Below, piece by piece: positions 1 through 6,566 of a stretch of 8,579 nucleotides of DNA; positions within the stretch are counted from its first letter, which is position 1; every line of letters starts with the position of its first letter. The position numbers and the translations under genes are program-made. The stretch is from Paludibacter sp. (GTDB lineage Bacteria > Bacteroidota > Bacteroidia > Bacteroidales > Paludibacteraceae), in contig JAGPIU010000006.1 in NCBI GenBank assembly GCA_018054805.1, positions 6,747-15,325 on the forward strand, read 5' to 3'. The notes below the pieces were generated by a model that saw only the letters and a program-made list of their open reading frames with translations, had not been told where the DNA came from and searched no databases.

Positions 1-882
1 CAAAAACTTTTCCCTTCAGAAGATTCGAACAGAAGTGCATATTTGCAGGTCACTTTCCCGAACAAGCAAAACTACATACTCAGTTCGATGAATTTGCTGC
101 TGCCATCGATGTTGCTGGTGATACTTGTATTGGTTATTTTTATCGTGGCTATCATTATCATATTCCGTCAGAAACAACTGAACAGTATGAAAAATGATTT
201 TGTCAATAATATGACACATGAATTTAAAACTCCGATTTCGAGCATTTCGCTTGCTTCACAAATGCTTCAGGATCCGAGTGTTGGAAAAACACCACAAACG
301 CTTACCCATATCTCAAATGTAATTCGCGACGAAACAAAACGTCTGAGTTTCATGGTCGAGAAGGTATTGCAAATGGCTATTTTCGAAAAAGACAAATCGA
401 TGCTTAAACTGAACGAAATTAAAATCAATAACCTTATTCAGGAAATTGCTAAAAATTTCTCATTGAAAGTAACGAGCAAAGGAGGACAAATTACCACCAA
501 TCTGAAAGCTGAACAGGACATTGCACTTATCGACGAGGTTCACTTCACAAACGTGGTTTTCAACCTAATGGACAATGCTTTGAAATACTGTGACAAGCCT
601 TTGTTGCTGACCATCGAAACATGGAACGAGAAAGACAATCTCCTGATCAGCATCGAAGATAACGGCATAGGTATTCACAAAGAAGATCTGAAACGAATAT
701 TTGAAAAGTTCTACAGGGTTTCCACCGGAAATCTCCACAACGTGAAAGGTTTTGGCCTCGGTCTGGCTTATGTAAAAAAAATCATAACCGAACACCGCGG
801 CAGTATTAAAGTAGAAAGCGAAGTAAATATTGGAACAAAATTCACTATCACAATACCAACACTAAAAAATTACGAATTATGA
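1..882 (+). CDS. rprX: Sensor histidine kinase, RprX-like (5' end outside window)
   Basis: The reading frame is open from base 1, so the gene begins upstream and 293 C-terminal residues are visible. Seen in order: a hydrophobic membrane segment (about bases 94-165), then a HisKA dimerisation domain with H-box MTHEFKTPISS (phospho-accepting His codon 217-219), and a HATPase_c domain with N-box NLMDNALKYC (from 562), G1 box DNGIGI (about 658-675), F-box FEKFYRV and G2 box GFGLGLAYV. All kinase motifs are intact, so it should autophosphorylate at the inner membrane and pass phosphate to the regulator encoded next. The missing N-terminus would hold the first membrane helix and the periplasmic sensor. 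Its stop overlaps the regulator start as ATGA, implying translational coupling. The RprX assignment rests mainly on the very RprY-like partner; the signal sensed cannot be told. Confidence 0.93.
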   Translation, partial: QKLFPSEDSNRSAYLQVTFPNKQNYILSSMNLLLPSMLLVILVLVIFIVAIIIIFRQKQLNSMKNDFVNNMTHEFKTPISSISLASQMLQDPSVGKTPQTLTHISNVIRDETKRLSFMVEKVLQMAIFEKDKSMLKLNEIKINNLIQEIAKNFSLKVTSKGGQITTNLKAEQDIALIDEVHFTNVVFNLMDNALKYCDKPLLLTIETWNEKDNLLISIEDNGIGIHKEDLKRIFEKFYRVSTGNLHNVKGFGLGLAYVKKIITEHRGSIKVESEVNIGTKFTITIPTLKNYEL

Positions 883-1586
883 CAGACGAAAAAGTAAAAA
901 TCCTGCTATGCGAAGACGATGAGAATCTTGGCATGCTTCTCAGAGAATATCTGCAAACCAAAGGTTACGATGCTGACCTTCAACCCGATGGCGAAGCCGG
1001 TTTTAAAGCATTCAGCCGCAACAAATACGACTTGTGCGTATTCGATGTAATGATGCCTAAAAAAGATGGATTTGCTCTGGCTTCGGACGTACGTTCAGTG
1101 AACTCTGAAGTACCAATCATTTTCCTTACAGCCAAATCCATGAAAGAAGATATCCTGCAAGGATTCAAACTCGGTGCCGACGATTATCTTTCGAAGCCTT
1201 TCAGCATGGAAGAATTACTCTACCGCATCGAATCGATTTTGCGTCGCGTAAAAGGCAAAAAAGCAAAAGATGTAGTGGTTTACAATATCGGAGCATTTAC
1301 ATTCGACGCTCAGAAACAATTGCTTACCTATCAGGGTGACTCTAAGAAACTGACAACCAAAGAATCGGAACTGCTTAATCTGCTTGCAGCAAACGCCAAC
1401 AATATTCTGGAACGCAACTTTGCACTGAAAACTATCTGGGTTGACGACAACTACTTCAATGCCCGCAGCATGGACGTGTATATCACCAAACTGCGTAAAC
1501 TCCTCAAAGAAGACCAGAACGTAGCAATTATAAACATTCACGGTAAAGGATACAAACTTATCACTCCTCAGGTGAAAGAAGACTAA
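879..1586 (+). CDS. rprY: OmpR-family response regulator, RprY-like
   Basis: A 235-residue response regulator. The receiver domain (about 5-120) has the acidic pair E12/D13/D14 in LLCEDDENLG, phospho-acceptor D56 in FDVMMPKKDG, switch T84 and K106 in LSKPF. The C-terminal winged helix (about 135-232) is of the OmpR/PhoB type, with the typical SMDVYITKLRKLL recognition region and the GKGYKL end. It acts as a cytoplasmic DNA-binding transcription factor controlled by the kinase encoded just upstream. The ATG lies inside the last codons of the kinase gene (ATGA overlap), so both come from one mRNA. The N-terminal sequence closely recalls RprY of Bacteroides fragilis; that is from memory, not a search. 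Target genes cannot be read from this window. Confidence 0.95.
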   Translation: MTDEKVKILLCEDDENLGMLLREYLQTKGYDADLQPDGEAGFKAFSRNKYDLCVFDVMMPKKDGFALASDVRSVNSEVPIIFLTAKSMKEDILQGFKLGADDYLSKPFSMEELLYRIESILRRVKGKKAKDVVVYNIGAFTFDAQKQLLTYQGDSKKLTTKESELLNLLAANANNILERNFALKTIWVDDNYFNARSMDVYITKLRKLLKEDQNVAIINIHGKGYKLITPQVKED

Positions 1587-1610
1587 TTGCAAAAACCACA
1601 TACAACACTA

Positions 1611-1649
1611 AAGAAACCGCTCCGGATTAATCCGGAGCGGTTTCTTTTT
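1611..1649 (+). terminator. Rho-independent terminator, 36-base perfect palindrome
   Basis: Bases 1611-1646 are a perfect palindrome (centre ATTAAT at 1626-1631) able to form a roughly 16-bp stem with a TTAA loop and a GC-rich core CCGCTCCGG. It is followed by TTT, giving a T-rich run from 1641. It lies 25 bases after the rprY stop. The flanks are A-rich on one side and T-rich on the other, so it can work in both directions and would also stop transcription from the convergent minus-strand ORF ending at 1688. Confidence 0.9.
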
Positions 1650-1687
1650 GCGGACACTAAAATGAGTAGAAAACCAACTTTACTACA

Positions 1688-1984
1688 TTAAGCCAAACAC
1701 ATAGAAAACAAACAGGAAATTAACAGCACAAGTTTCGACTTACACGTCACTTCCTGATGAAAATACTGCCATTGCATAATCATAGGTTTTGTACGCGCCA
1801 GAATACCACTCAGCGAACCTGTAGCAAACACTTCGGAATCGGTCATCGATTTTCCTGTATAATAAAGCGTATCCGGTTTGTTAGTTCCGGGAAATGGCGT
1901 ATTTTCGATACGCGACACATTCTGAGAGAATGTATTGAATGAGAACAGACTGAAGAAAAGCAGAAGAGTAATTAGTTTTTGCAT
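1688..1984 (-). CDS. Short exported protein, possibly the stump of a larger gene
   Basis: A 98-residue minus-strand ORF with ATG start. Residues 1-20 form a clear Sec signal peptide (charged MQK, hydrophobic LITLLLFF, cleavage likely near FNTFSQN). The mature part (VSRIENTPFPGTNKPDTLYY...) is polar and looks like real protein up to about residue 70. The tail from about 71 becomes hydrophobic and Cys-rich (KSKLVLLISCLFSMCLA) and reads like out-of-frame or unselected sequence. The stretch DSEVFATGSLSGILARTKP faintly recalls the start of GxGYxYP-type putative glycoside hydrolases (LQG...P motif), which are several hundred residues long; this is a weak inference. If right, this is a truncated remnant. 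No convincing -7 promoter element was found upstream. It could instead be an intact small secreted protein of unknown role. Confidence 0.42.
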   Translation of the reverse strand: MQKLITLLLFFSLFSFNTFSQNVSRIENTPFPGTNKPDTLYYTGKSMTDSEVFATGSLSGILARTKPMIMQWQYFHQEVTCKSKLVLLISCLFSMCLA

Positions 1985-2192
1985 TAGATTTTTATTTAGA
2001 TAATTCAGGGCAATAATTTCAGTTTAGCAAGAAATGAAAACGAATTTCATAAGTAAACTCAACTGAAGAAAAAACGCTCTGTAAAAATACGGTAATCCTT
2101 TTGTGCCTGAAGAAACTCATTATCCAAAAAACATCAAAATCGTACCTGAAAGTTTTTTTTAGCTCTGTTATCCATTTTCTGAATATAAATAC

Positions 2193-2200
2193 TATATTTG
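2193..2200 (+). promoter_or_regulatory. Bacteroidetes -7 promoter element for the mutarotase-symporter unit
   Basis: TATATTTG matches the Bacteroides sigma-ABfr -7 consensus TAnnTTTG. No clean -33 TTTG lies 19-21 bases upstream. Transcription would start near 2207, giving a leader of about 48 bases before the ATG at 2255. The element contains the TTG at 2198 that would otherwise extend the mutarotase frame, so that start is excluded. The rest of the gap 1985-2254 is AT-rich, with an eight-T run at 2153-2160, and shows no gene. Confidence 0.7.
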
Positions 2201-2217
2201 CAGCACAGATCAGCACA
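2201..2217 (+). repeat. Short direct repeat CAGCACA-N3-CAGCACA next to the promoter
   Basis: CAGCACA occurs at 2201-2207 and again at 2211-2217, a 10-base period (one helix turn), directly after the -7 element and overlapping the expected transcription start. This is a suitable place for a repressor or activator site of a sugar-induced unit, but two 7-base copies may also be chance. Confidence 0.35.
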
Positions 2218-2254
2218 CTGCGATCAACCTTATAAATCATACTTAAAAAGAATC

Positions 2255-2638
2255 ATGGAAATTGAACCTTCCGGCCGCACATCAGAGAACTCTGACGTGA
2301 CCCGCAGGCGTTTTTGCCAGACATTGCGTCTGAAAAACGACCCTGCATCCATCGAGAAATATAAATTCTGGCATCGACCGGAAAACCGTTGGCCCGAAAT
2401 TCCACAGGGCATCAGACAGGTAGGAATTCTCGACATGGAAATATACATTCACAACGACCTTTTATTTATGATTATCGAAACCGGCCCGGATTTCGACTGG
2501 GATGCTGCATTCAGTAAGTTAGCTACATTACCCCGACAAGCCGAATGGGAAAACTTCATGGCGCAATTTCAGATAGCCGATCCCGGAGCTGCGTCGTCGC
2601 AAAAATGGCAATTAATGGAACAAATATTCAAGCTGTAA
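2255..2638 (+). CDS. L-rhamnose/L-fucose-type mutarotase (RhaM family)
   Basis: A 127-residue protein of the L-rhamnose mutarotase family, which interconverts the anomers of a 6-deoxy sugar before isomerisation in the cytoplasm. Visible landmarks are the catalytic-type His40 in FWHRPENRW, W46-P-E48, the conserved core GILDMEIY followed by LLFMIIE, and the C-terminal KWQLMEQIF. The spacing from His to Trp is six residues, longer than in E. coli RhaM (four). I associate the longer form, with the following EIPQGIR, with Bacteroidetes fucose loci, which fits the FucP-type transporter encoded 71 bases downstream. The ATG at 2255 is preferred because the TTG at 2198 lies within the promoter. About 18 extra N-terminal residues (MEIEPSGRTSENSDVTRR) precede the usual family start, which is odd. 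The sugar (fucose or rhamnose) is an inference from context. Confidence 0.88.
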   Translation: MEIEPSGRTSENSDVTRRRFCQTLRLKNDPASIEKYKFWHRPENRWPEIPQGIRQVGILDMEIYIHNDLLFMIIETGPDFDWDAAFSKLATLPRQAEWENFMAQFQIADPGAASSQKWQLMEQIFKL

Positions 2639-2709
2639 ATAAAGCGAAAAATCCATATCTGCAATTACAACAAAAGCCTTCAAATCCCGTTAAACCGAAA
2701 AATCACATC

Positions 2710-4095
2710 ATGAATCGCACACAAAAACAATCGCTTCTACACGATAACGAGGGAAATTATTTCCTTGTACCCTTTATTCTGGTCACCTCGCTTTTCTTTT
2801 TCTGGGGAGTAGCCAACAACATGACCGACACACTATTGGCTACATTTAAAAACATCATGGAAATGACAGATTTCCAAACTTCTTTCATTCAGTTAGCCTT
2901 TTACGGAGCTTATGCAATTTTTGCCATTCCGGCTGCTTTACTTATCCGCAAATTTAATTTCAAAACAGGAATTATTGTTGGACTGGTCATGTACGCCATT
3001 GGTACTTTTTTGTTTTATCCTGCTGCACAACTGTCTTCGTATGGCTTTTATCTGTTTGCTATTTATGTAATGGCGGGAGGCTGTTCGGTACTCGAAACCA
3101 CTGCCAACCCTTACATTCTTTCGATGGGACGATCTGAAAATATGACGCGACGTCTCAATCTCGCACAATCGTTTAATCCTATCGGCTCCATTTCGGGCAT
3201 ATTACTAAGTCAGGTATTTATTTTGTCGCAACTCAGTGCCAACAAAAACGAAATGACCAATGAAATGCTTGCAGAAGCACAATCACGCGAACTTTCGGCG
3301 GTGACTTTAACGTATATGGGTGTGGGTGCTGCATTACTGGTAGTTTTGCTCATTATTATATTGTATAAAAAGATGCCTGCTGCTAAAGACAAAACACAAC
3401 TCGCATTTAGCAAAACGGTAGGCCATATTTTCAAAAACAGGCATTACAGATTCGGAGTAATTACGCAGTTTTTTTATGTGGGTGCTCAGATTGGGGTATG
3501 GTCATATACAATTCGTTATGTAATGAAAGCTCTGAACCTTGTCGATCCGGTTACCGACCAGATTGTGTTGGAAAATGTAAGTGCATTTATGCAGCAATAT
3601 CCGGGCTGGAGTAGCTTATGGAACTTTGATGCGGACACTACAGCCGAAAATATCGGAAATTCATTTTATCTCACTTCCATCTTGCTGTTCTCTGCCTCGC
3701 GATTTATTTTTACTGCATTAATGAAATACGCAAAACCGGGTGTTTTACTCGGAATTGCAGCTGTTGGAGCAACTTTATCAGCATTTGCAGCAATATTTTT
3801 CAGTGGCATGAGCGGAATCATCGGATTGATGATGATTTCATTCTTTATGTCGCTCATGTTCCCCACCATTTATGGCATAGCGCTCGAAAAACTTTCGCCC
3901 TCCGAAACCAAAGTCGGTGGTTCATTTCTCGTAATGGCCATACTTGGAGGTGCTTTGCTTACTTCACTACAGGGATATTTATCCACCTTATTTGCAAATG
4001 TGGCTTTGTCGTACACAGTTCCTGTGGTTTGTTTTGTAGTAGTTGGCCTATATGGTTTTCTTTCGCACAAACTGGCACAAAAAACCAACAACTGA
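2710..4095 (+). CDS. fucP: L-fucose:H+ symporter-type sugar permease (FucP family, MFS)
   Basis: A 461-residue major facilitator with about 12 hydrophobic segments, close to the length of E. coli FucP (438). It imports L-fucose or a similar sugar with a proton across the inner membrane. The two carboxylates essential in FucP are present in matching contexts: D40 in GVANNMTD (FucP D46) and E129 in VLETTANP (FucP E135). Other family signatures are RLNLAQSFN, QFFYVGAQIGVWSY and the late FPTIYGIALEKL. The frame is open further upstream to an ATG at 2545, but that would overlap the mutarotase gene by 94 bases and add a Lys/Asn/Pro-rich non-family extension; the ATG at 2710, just before HDNEGNYFLVPF, fits the family. 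It probably shares an mRNA with the mutarotase. No isomerase, kinase or aldolase gene is adjacent, so the rest of the pathway lies elsewhere. Exact sugar specificity is inferred. Confidence 0.9.
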   Translation: MNRTQKQSLLHDNEGNYFLVPFILVTSLFFFWGVANNMTDTLLATFKNIMEMTDFQTSFIQLAFYGAYAIFAIPAALLIRKFNFKTGIIVGLVMYAIGTFLFYPAAQLSSYGFYLFAIYVMAGGCSVLETTANPYILSMGRSENMTRRLNLAQSFNPIGSISGILLSQVFILSQLSANKNEMTNEMLAEAQSRELSAVTLTYMGVGAALLVVLLIIILYKKMPAAKDKTQLAFSKTVGHIFKNRHYRFGVITQFFYVGAQIGVWSYTIRYVMKALNLVDPVTDQIVLENVSAFMQQYPGWSSLWNFDADTTAENIGNSFYLTSILLFSASRFIFTALMKYAKPGVLLGIAAVGATLSAFAAIFFSGMSGIIGLMMISFFMSLMFPTIYGIALEKLSPSETKVGGSFLVMAILGGALLTSLQGYLSTLFANVALSYTVPVVCFVVVGLYGFLSHKLAQKTNN

Positions 4096-4110
4096 AAATC
4101 AGCTTAAAAC

Positions 4111-4578
4111 TTATTTTCTTTCATCTAATTTGAAACGTAAACGCCAGCGCCCGTTTTCAAAATCGTGACTTATAATGCGAAAGATACCAATTTCGGAGGT
4201 ATTGTCTACATGCTGACCAATACAGGCGCAGGCATCATAATCGCCTACACGAATTACCCGGAGTGTGTCAGAAGCATCTTCGGGTAATTTACTCAAATCT
4301 ACAATCGAAGCAGCTTCATCGCGTGACATTAGTTGCTCGCTGACAGGCAGATGTTGTTCAATCACTTCGTTTACACGTGTTGTAATTTCTTCTATCTGCG
4401 CATCAGTAGGCGATTCGGCCAACAGATAATCGCATTTGCTTTTTTTACGCTCGATATGCGCATTTACCGAACGGGCACATCCAAACATTCGTACCATTGT
4501 CTGATTCAGAATATGTTCGGTTGTATGCATATCGCAGGCATATTGCTTTTTAGCTTCGTTAAGTACAATATTCTCCAT
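4111..4578 (-). CDS. Free-standing alanyl-tRNA editing protein (AlaX type)
   Basis: A 155-residue protein matching the editing (second additional) domain of alanyl- and threonyl-tRNA synthetases. The four zinc ligands are visible: H18 and H22 in HTTEHIL (HxxxH), and C119 and H123 in CIGQHV (CxxxH), followed by the typical T-S-E-I-G. The size is that of the short AlaX class. It should hydrolyse Ser- or Gly-tRNA(Ala) in trans, backing up AlaRS proofreading in the cytoplasm. There is no catalytic aminoacylation domain, and the length and C-terminal end (RWRLRFKLDERK) indicate a complete small protein, not an alaS fragment. It is convergent with the fucP-like gene, only 15 bases between the stops, with no obvious terminator hairpin there. 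Which mischarged tRNA is preferred cannot be read. Confidence 0.88.
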   Translation of the reverse strand: MENIVLNEAKKQYACDMHTTEHILNQTMVRMFGCARSVNAHIERKKSKCDYLLAESPTDAQIEEITTRVNEVIEQHLPVSEQLMSRDEAASIVDLSKLPEDASDTLRVIRVGDYDACACIGQHVDNTSEIGIFRIISHDFENGRWRLRFKLDERK

Positions 4579-4601
4579 ATAATAAAATTGAGTTTAATAT
4601 G

Positions 4602-4609
4602 CAAAGATA
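4602..4609 (-). promoter_or_regulatory. Bacteroidetes -7 promoter element for the AlaX gene
   Basis: On the minus strand this reads TATCTTTG, an exact TAnnTTTG match, 23 bases before the ATG at 4578. A TTTTC lies 19 bases further upstream as a weak -33 candidate. The leader would be only about 17 bases. The gap 4579-4839 holds this promoter and the recombinase promoter, divergently arranged, and no gene. Confidence 0.65.
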
Positions 4610-4746
4610 AGATTTTAGATTCTGCCCCGAAAATCGGAACTGAACTATTTCCTGAGAAATGCATCGGCAGCAATAATTAACACAAAAATCTCATAATAAA
4701 CAATTTAAAATACAGAAACAAAAAACATTCTATTATCATACTAATT

Positions 4747-4788
4747 TATATGTATTTTCTCTTGTTAACCGGAGATAATTTACATATA
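4747..4788. repeat. Inverted repeat around the recombinase promoter, possible operator
   Basis: TATATGTA (4747-4754) and its exact complement TACATATA (4781-4788) face each other across 26 bases. The right arm overlaps the -7 element and the left arm lies just upstream of the -33 element. A protein bound to both arms could block the promoter. The arms are AT-rich, so chance is possible. Confidence 0.35.
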
Positions 4789-4792
4789 TTTG
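4762..4792 (+). promoter_or_regulatory. Complete Bacteroidetes promoter for the tyrosine recombinase
   Basis: TTG at 4762-4764, a 20-base spacer and TATATTTG at 4785-4792 fit the Bacteroides TTTG/TTG-N19-21-TAnnTTTG promoter very well, the best match in the window. Transcription would begin near 4799, about 40 bases before the ATG at 4840. This excludes the earlier in-frame ATG at 4750, which lies upstream of the promoter. Confidence 0.78.
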
Positions 4793-4839
4793 TGCACCCT
4801 GTATTTTCACTAAACTACTATAACTACAAATCATTTAGC

Positions 4840-6516
4840 ATGAAAGTTTCGAAGGTAAACCATAAAGGCGAATGGCGCATCAGAATAGAAATACCATACA
4901 GCCCTGAGTCAACAGCCAACCTAAAGAAAATATATGGAGCACGCTGGAGTCTGAGTATGAAAGCCTGGCATATACCTTATACTCAGAAATCTTTCGCGCA
5001 GTTGCGCGATCTTTTCCCCGATTTCGAAATAGAGACAAATACAGTTCCGGGCATTAAAAACGAAACGGAAAACGAACAAACCGAAATACAAAAACCTATT
5101 TCAGACCAGGAAAAACCAAACTCTACAAAAGAGAATGAGGAGTTGGTTCGCGTCCGCAAAACGGCCATCAATCAGCCAATAATGATTGACATCAACAGCC
5201 ACTACATTTATATAAAAATGCCTAAAAACGATACAGATATTCTGTTTCTGAAATCGTTTAAACATGTGCGTTGGGACATGGTGCATTTTTGTTGGGTAGT
5301 GCCGAATTATGGAAACAATCGCGAAAAAATTCTGAATTATTTTGCCAACAGAAACGCCGAAATAAATGAACTCAGATTGGCAAATGACATTCAAACAGAA
5401 CAACGCCCGGGCTATACAGCCGACGAAATGCTGCTGATATCCATTCCGGGCAAAGCACTGAAAGTTTACTTTTCGTACAACAGGGAAATTGTGAAACTAA
5501 TTAAGAAAATTCCCTATTGCCAATGGAATCACGACGAAAACTGCTGGTCGGTGCCATATTCAGAACGCTTTATAGCCGAAATAAAACACATTGCGGTCGG
5601 AAATGGCTTAAAACTGCGGTTTCAGGAACAAGCAAAACAGGGTATTAAACCACGCACATCGCGCTTCGACATTAAAAATTACAGAAGCTGTCCGCCCGAT
5701 TATCTGGCAAAATTACGGGAGTTACGCTACAGCGAACACACGCTGAACACATACAAACATATGTTCGAGGAATTTATAAACCACTTTCCCGATACCGAGC
5801 CCGACGATATTACCGACGAAATGATTACTGATTTCCTGCGCTACCTTGTCGACAAACGAAATGTATCAGGTTCGTATCAAAATCAGTCGATAAATTCCAT
5901 CAAGTTCTATTACGAAAAAGTGATGCGCGGTCAACGCAAAATTTACCTGATCGACAGGCCACGCGAAGCCAAATATCTGCCCGAAGTGCTGAGTCAGAAC
6001 GAGATTAAACTGATTCTGAAAAACACCGACAACCTTAAGCACAAGGCCATTATAATGACCATATATTCGGCCGGATTACGCGTGAGCGAAGCCATTAATC
6101 TGAAACTGAAAGACATTGACAGCCAACGAATGCAAATCAGAGTAGAGCAGGCAAAAGGCAAAAAAGACAGATACACCTTGCTAAGCGTAAAAACACTTGA
6201 AATTCTGCGCAAATATGTAGCCGAATACAAACCCAAAGTCTGGCTGTTCGAAGGAGTTGACGGCAAAGAATATTCGCGACGATCAATTGGCGATTTTCTA
6301 CACAAAGCCGTTCTAAAGTCCGGCATAAAAAAACGCGTTACTGTTCATACTTTGCGACATTCGTTCGCCACCCATCTACTGGAAGCCGGCACCGATTTGC
6401 GTTATATTCAGAATCTTTTAGGACATCAAAACACCAAAACAACTGAAATTTACACCCATATCACAACCAAAGGCTTCGACCAGATAGTAAGCCCAATGGA
6501 TCAACTTGATATATAA
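4840..6516 (+). CDS. Tyrosine recombinase with three N-terminal W-x6-W (HARP-like) modules
   Basis: A 558-residue site-specific recombinase. The C-terminal half is a standard XerC/XerD-like integrase: SAM-like core-binding domain at about 283-372, catalytic domain at about 382-550, with R414 (SAGLRVSEA), K439 (AKGKKDR), H503 and R506 (HTLRHSFATH), H529 (LLGHQN) and nucleophile Y538 (IYTH). Their spacing matches E. coli XerD, so it should cut and rejoin DNA through a 3'-phosphotyrosine. The IntI-specific insert before HTLRH is absent, so it is not an integron integrase. Before this lie three diverged copies of a 60-70 residue unit at about 1-66, 113-178 and 197-262. Each carries W-x6-W-x-[IV]-P (W36/W43, W145/W152, W229/W236) after a beta-rich start. 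A polar Glu/Lys/Asn-rich linker separates copies 1 and 2. The pattern resembles HARP modules of SMARCAL1-type annealing helicases and probably binds DNA. ATG 4840 is chosen because it follows the promoter. No cargo genes or attachment sites are evident. Confidence 0.93.
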   Translation: MKVSKVNHKGEWRIRIEIPYSPESTANLKKIYGARWSLSMKAWHIPYTQKSFAQLRDLFPDFEIETNTVPGIKNETENEQTEIQKPISDQEKPNSTKENEELVRVRKTAINQPIMIDINSHYIYIKMPKNDTDILFLKSFKHVRWDMVHFCWVVPNYGNNREKILNYFANRNAEINELRLANDIQTEQRPGYTADEMLLISIPGKALKVYFSYNREIVKLIKKIPYCQWNHDENCWSVPYSERFIAEIKHIAVGNGLKLRFQEQAKQGIKPRTSRFDIKNYRSCPPDYLAKLRELRYSEHTLNTYKHMFEEFINHFPDTEPDDITDEMITDFLRYLVDKRNVSGSYQNQSINSIKFYYEKVMRGQRKIYLIDRPREAKYLPEVLSQNEIKLILKNTDNLKHKAIIMTIYSAGLRVSEAINLKLKDIDSQRMQIRVEQAKGKKDRYTLLSVKTLEILRKYVAEYKPKVWLFEGVDGKEYSRRSIGDFLHKAVLKSGIKKRVTVHTLRHSFATHLLEAGTDLRYIQNLLGHQNTKTTEIYTHITTKGFDQIVSPMDQLDI

Positions 6517-6566
6517 AAAAATATGTCGATACAAAACGAAGTCAAATTAATTGCAATAAGAAAAAA

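Noticed and set aside
2019..2240. Minus-strand 73-codon open frame in the gap before the mutarotase
   Set aside because: The composition is that of translated AT-rich intergenic DNA, with no recognisable motif and overlap with the plus-strand promoter.
2198..2254. N-terminal extension of the mutarotase from a TTG start
   Set aside because: The TTG is the end of the TATATTTG promoter element, so it would not be in the mRNA, and the added residues do not match the family.
2545..2709. Longer symporter frame starting at the ATG at 2545
   Set aside because: It overlaps the mutarotase coding region and adds about 55 residues not found in FucP proteins; the ATG at 2710 gives the family-like N-terminus.
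4333..4680. Plus-strand open frame of 115 codons
   Set aside because: It is the antisense shadow of the AlaX gene, with no family resemblance and no promoter of its own.
4750..4839. Longer recombinase frame from the ATG at 4750
   Set aside because: This ATG lies upstream of the well-matched promoter at 4762-4792.
4840..6516. Integron integrase (IntI)
   Set aside because: The C-terminal motifs are similar, but the IntI-specific insert before the HTLRH motif is missing and no attC-like cassette array follows.
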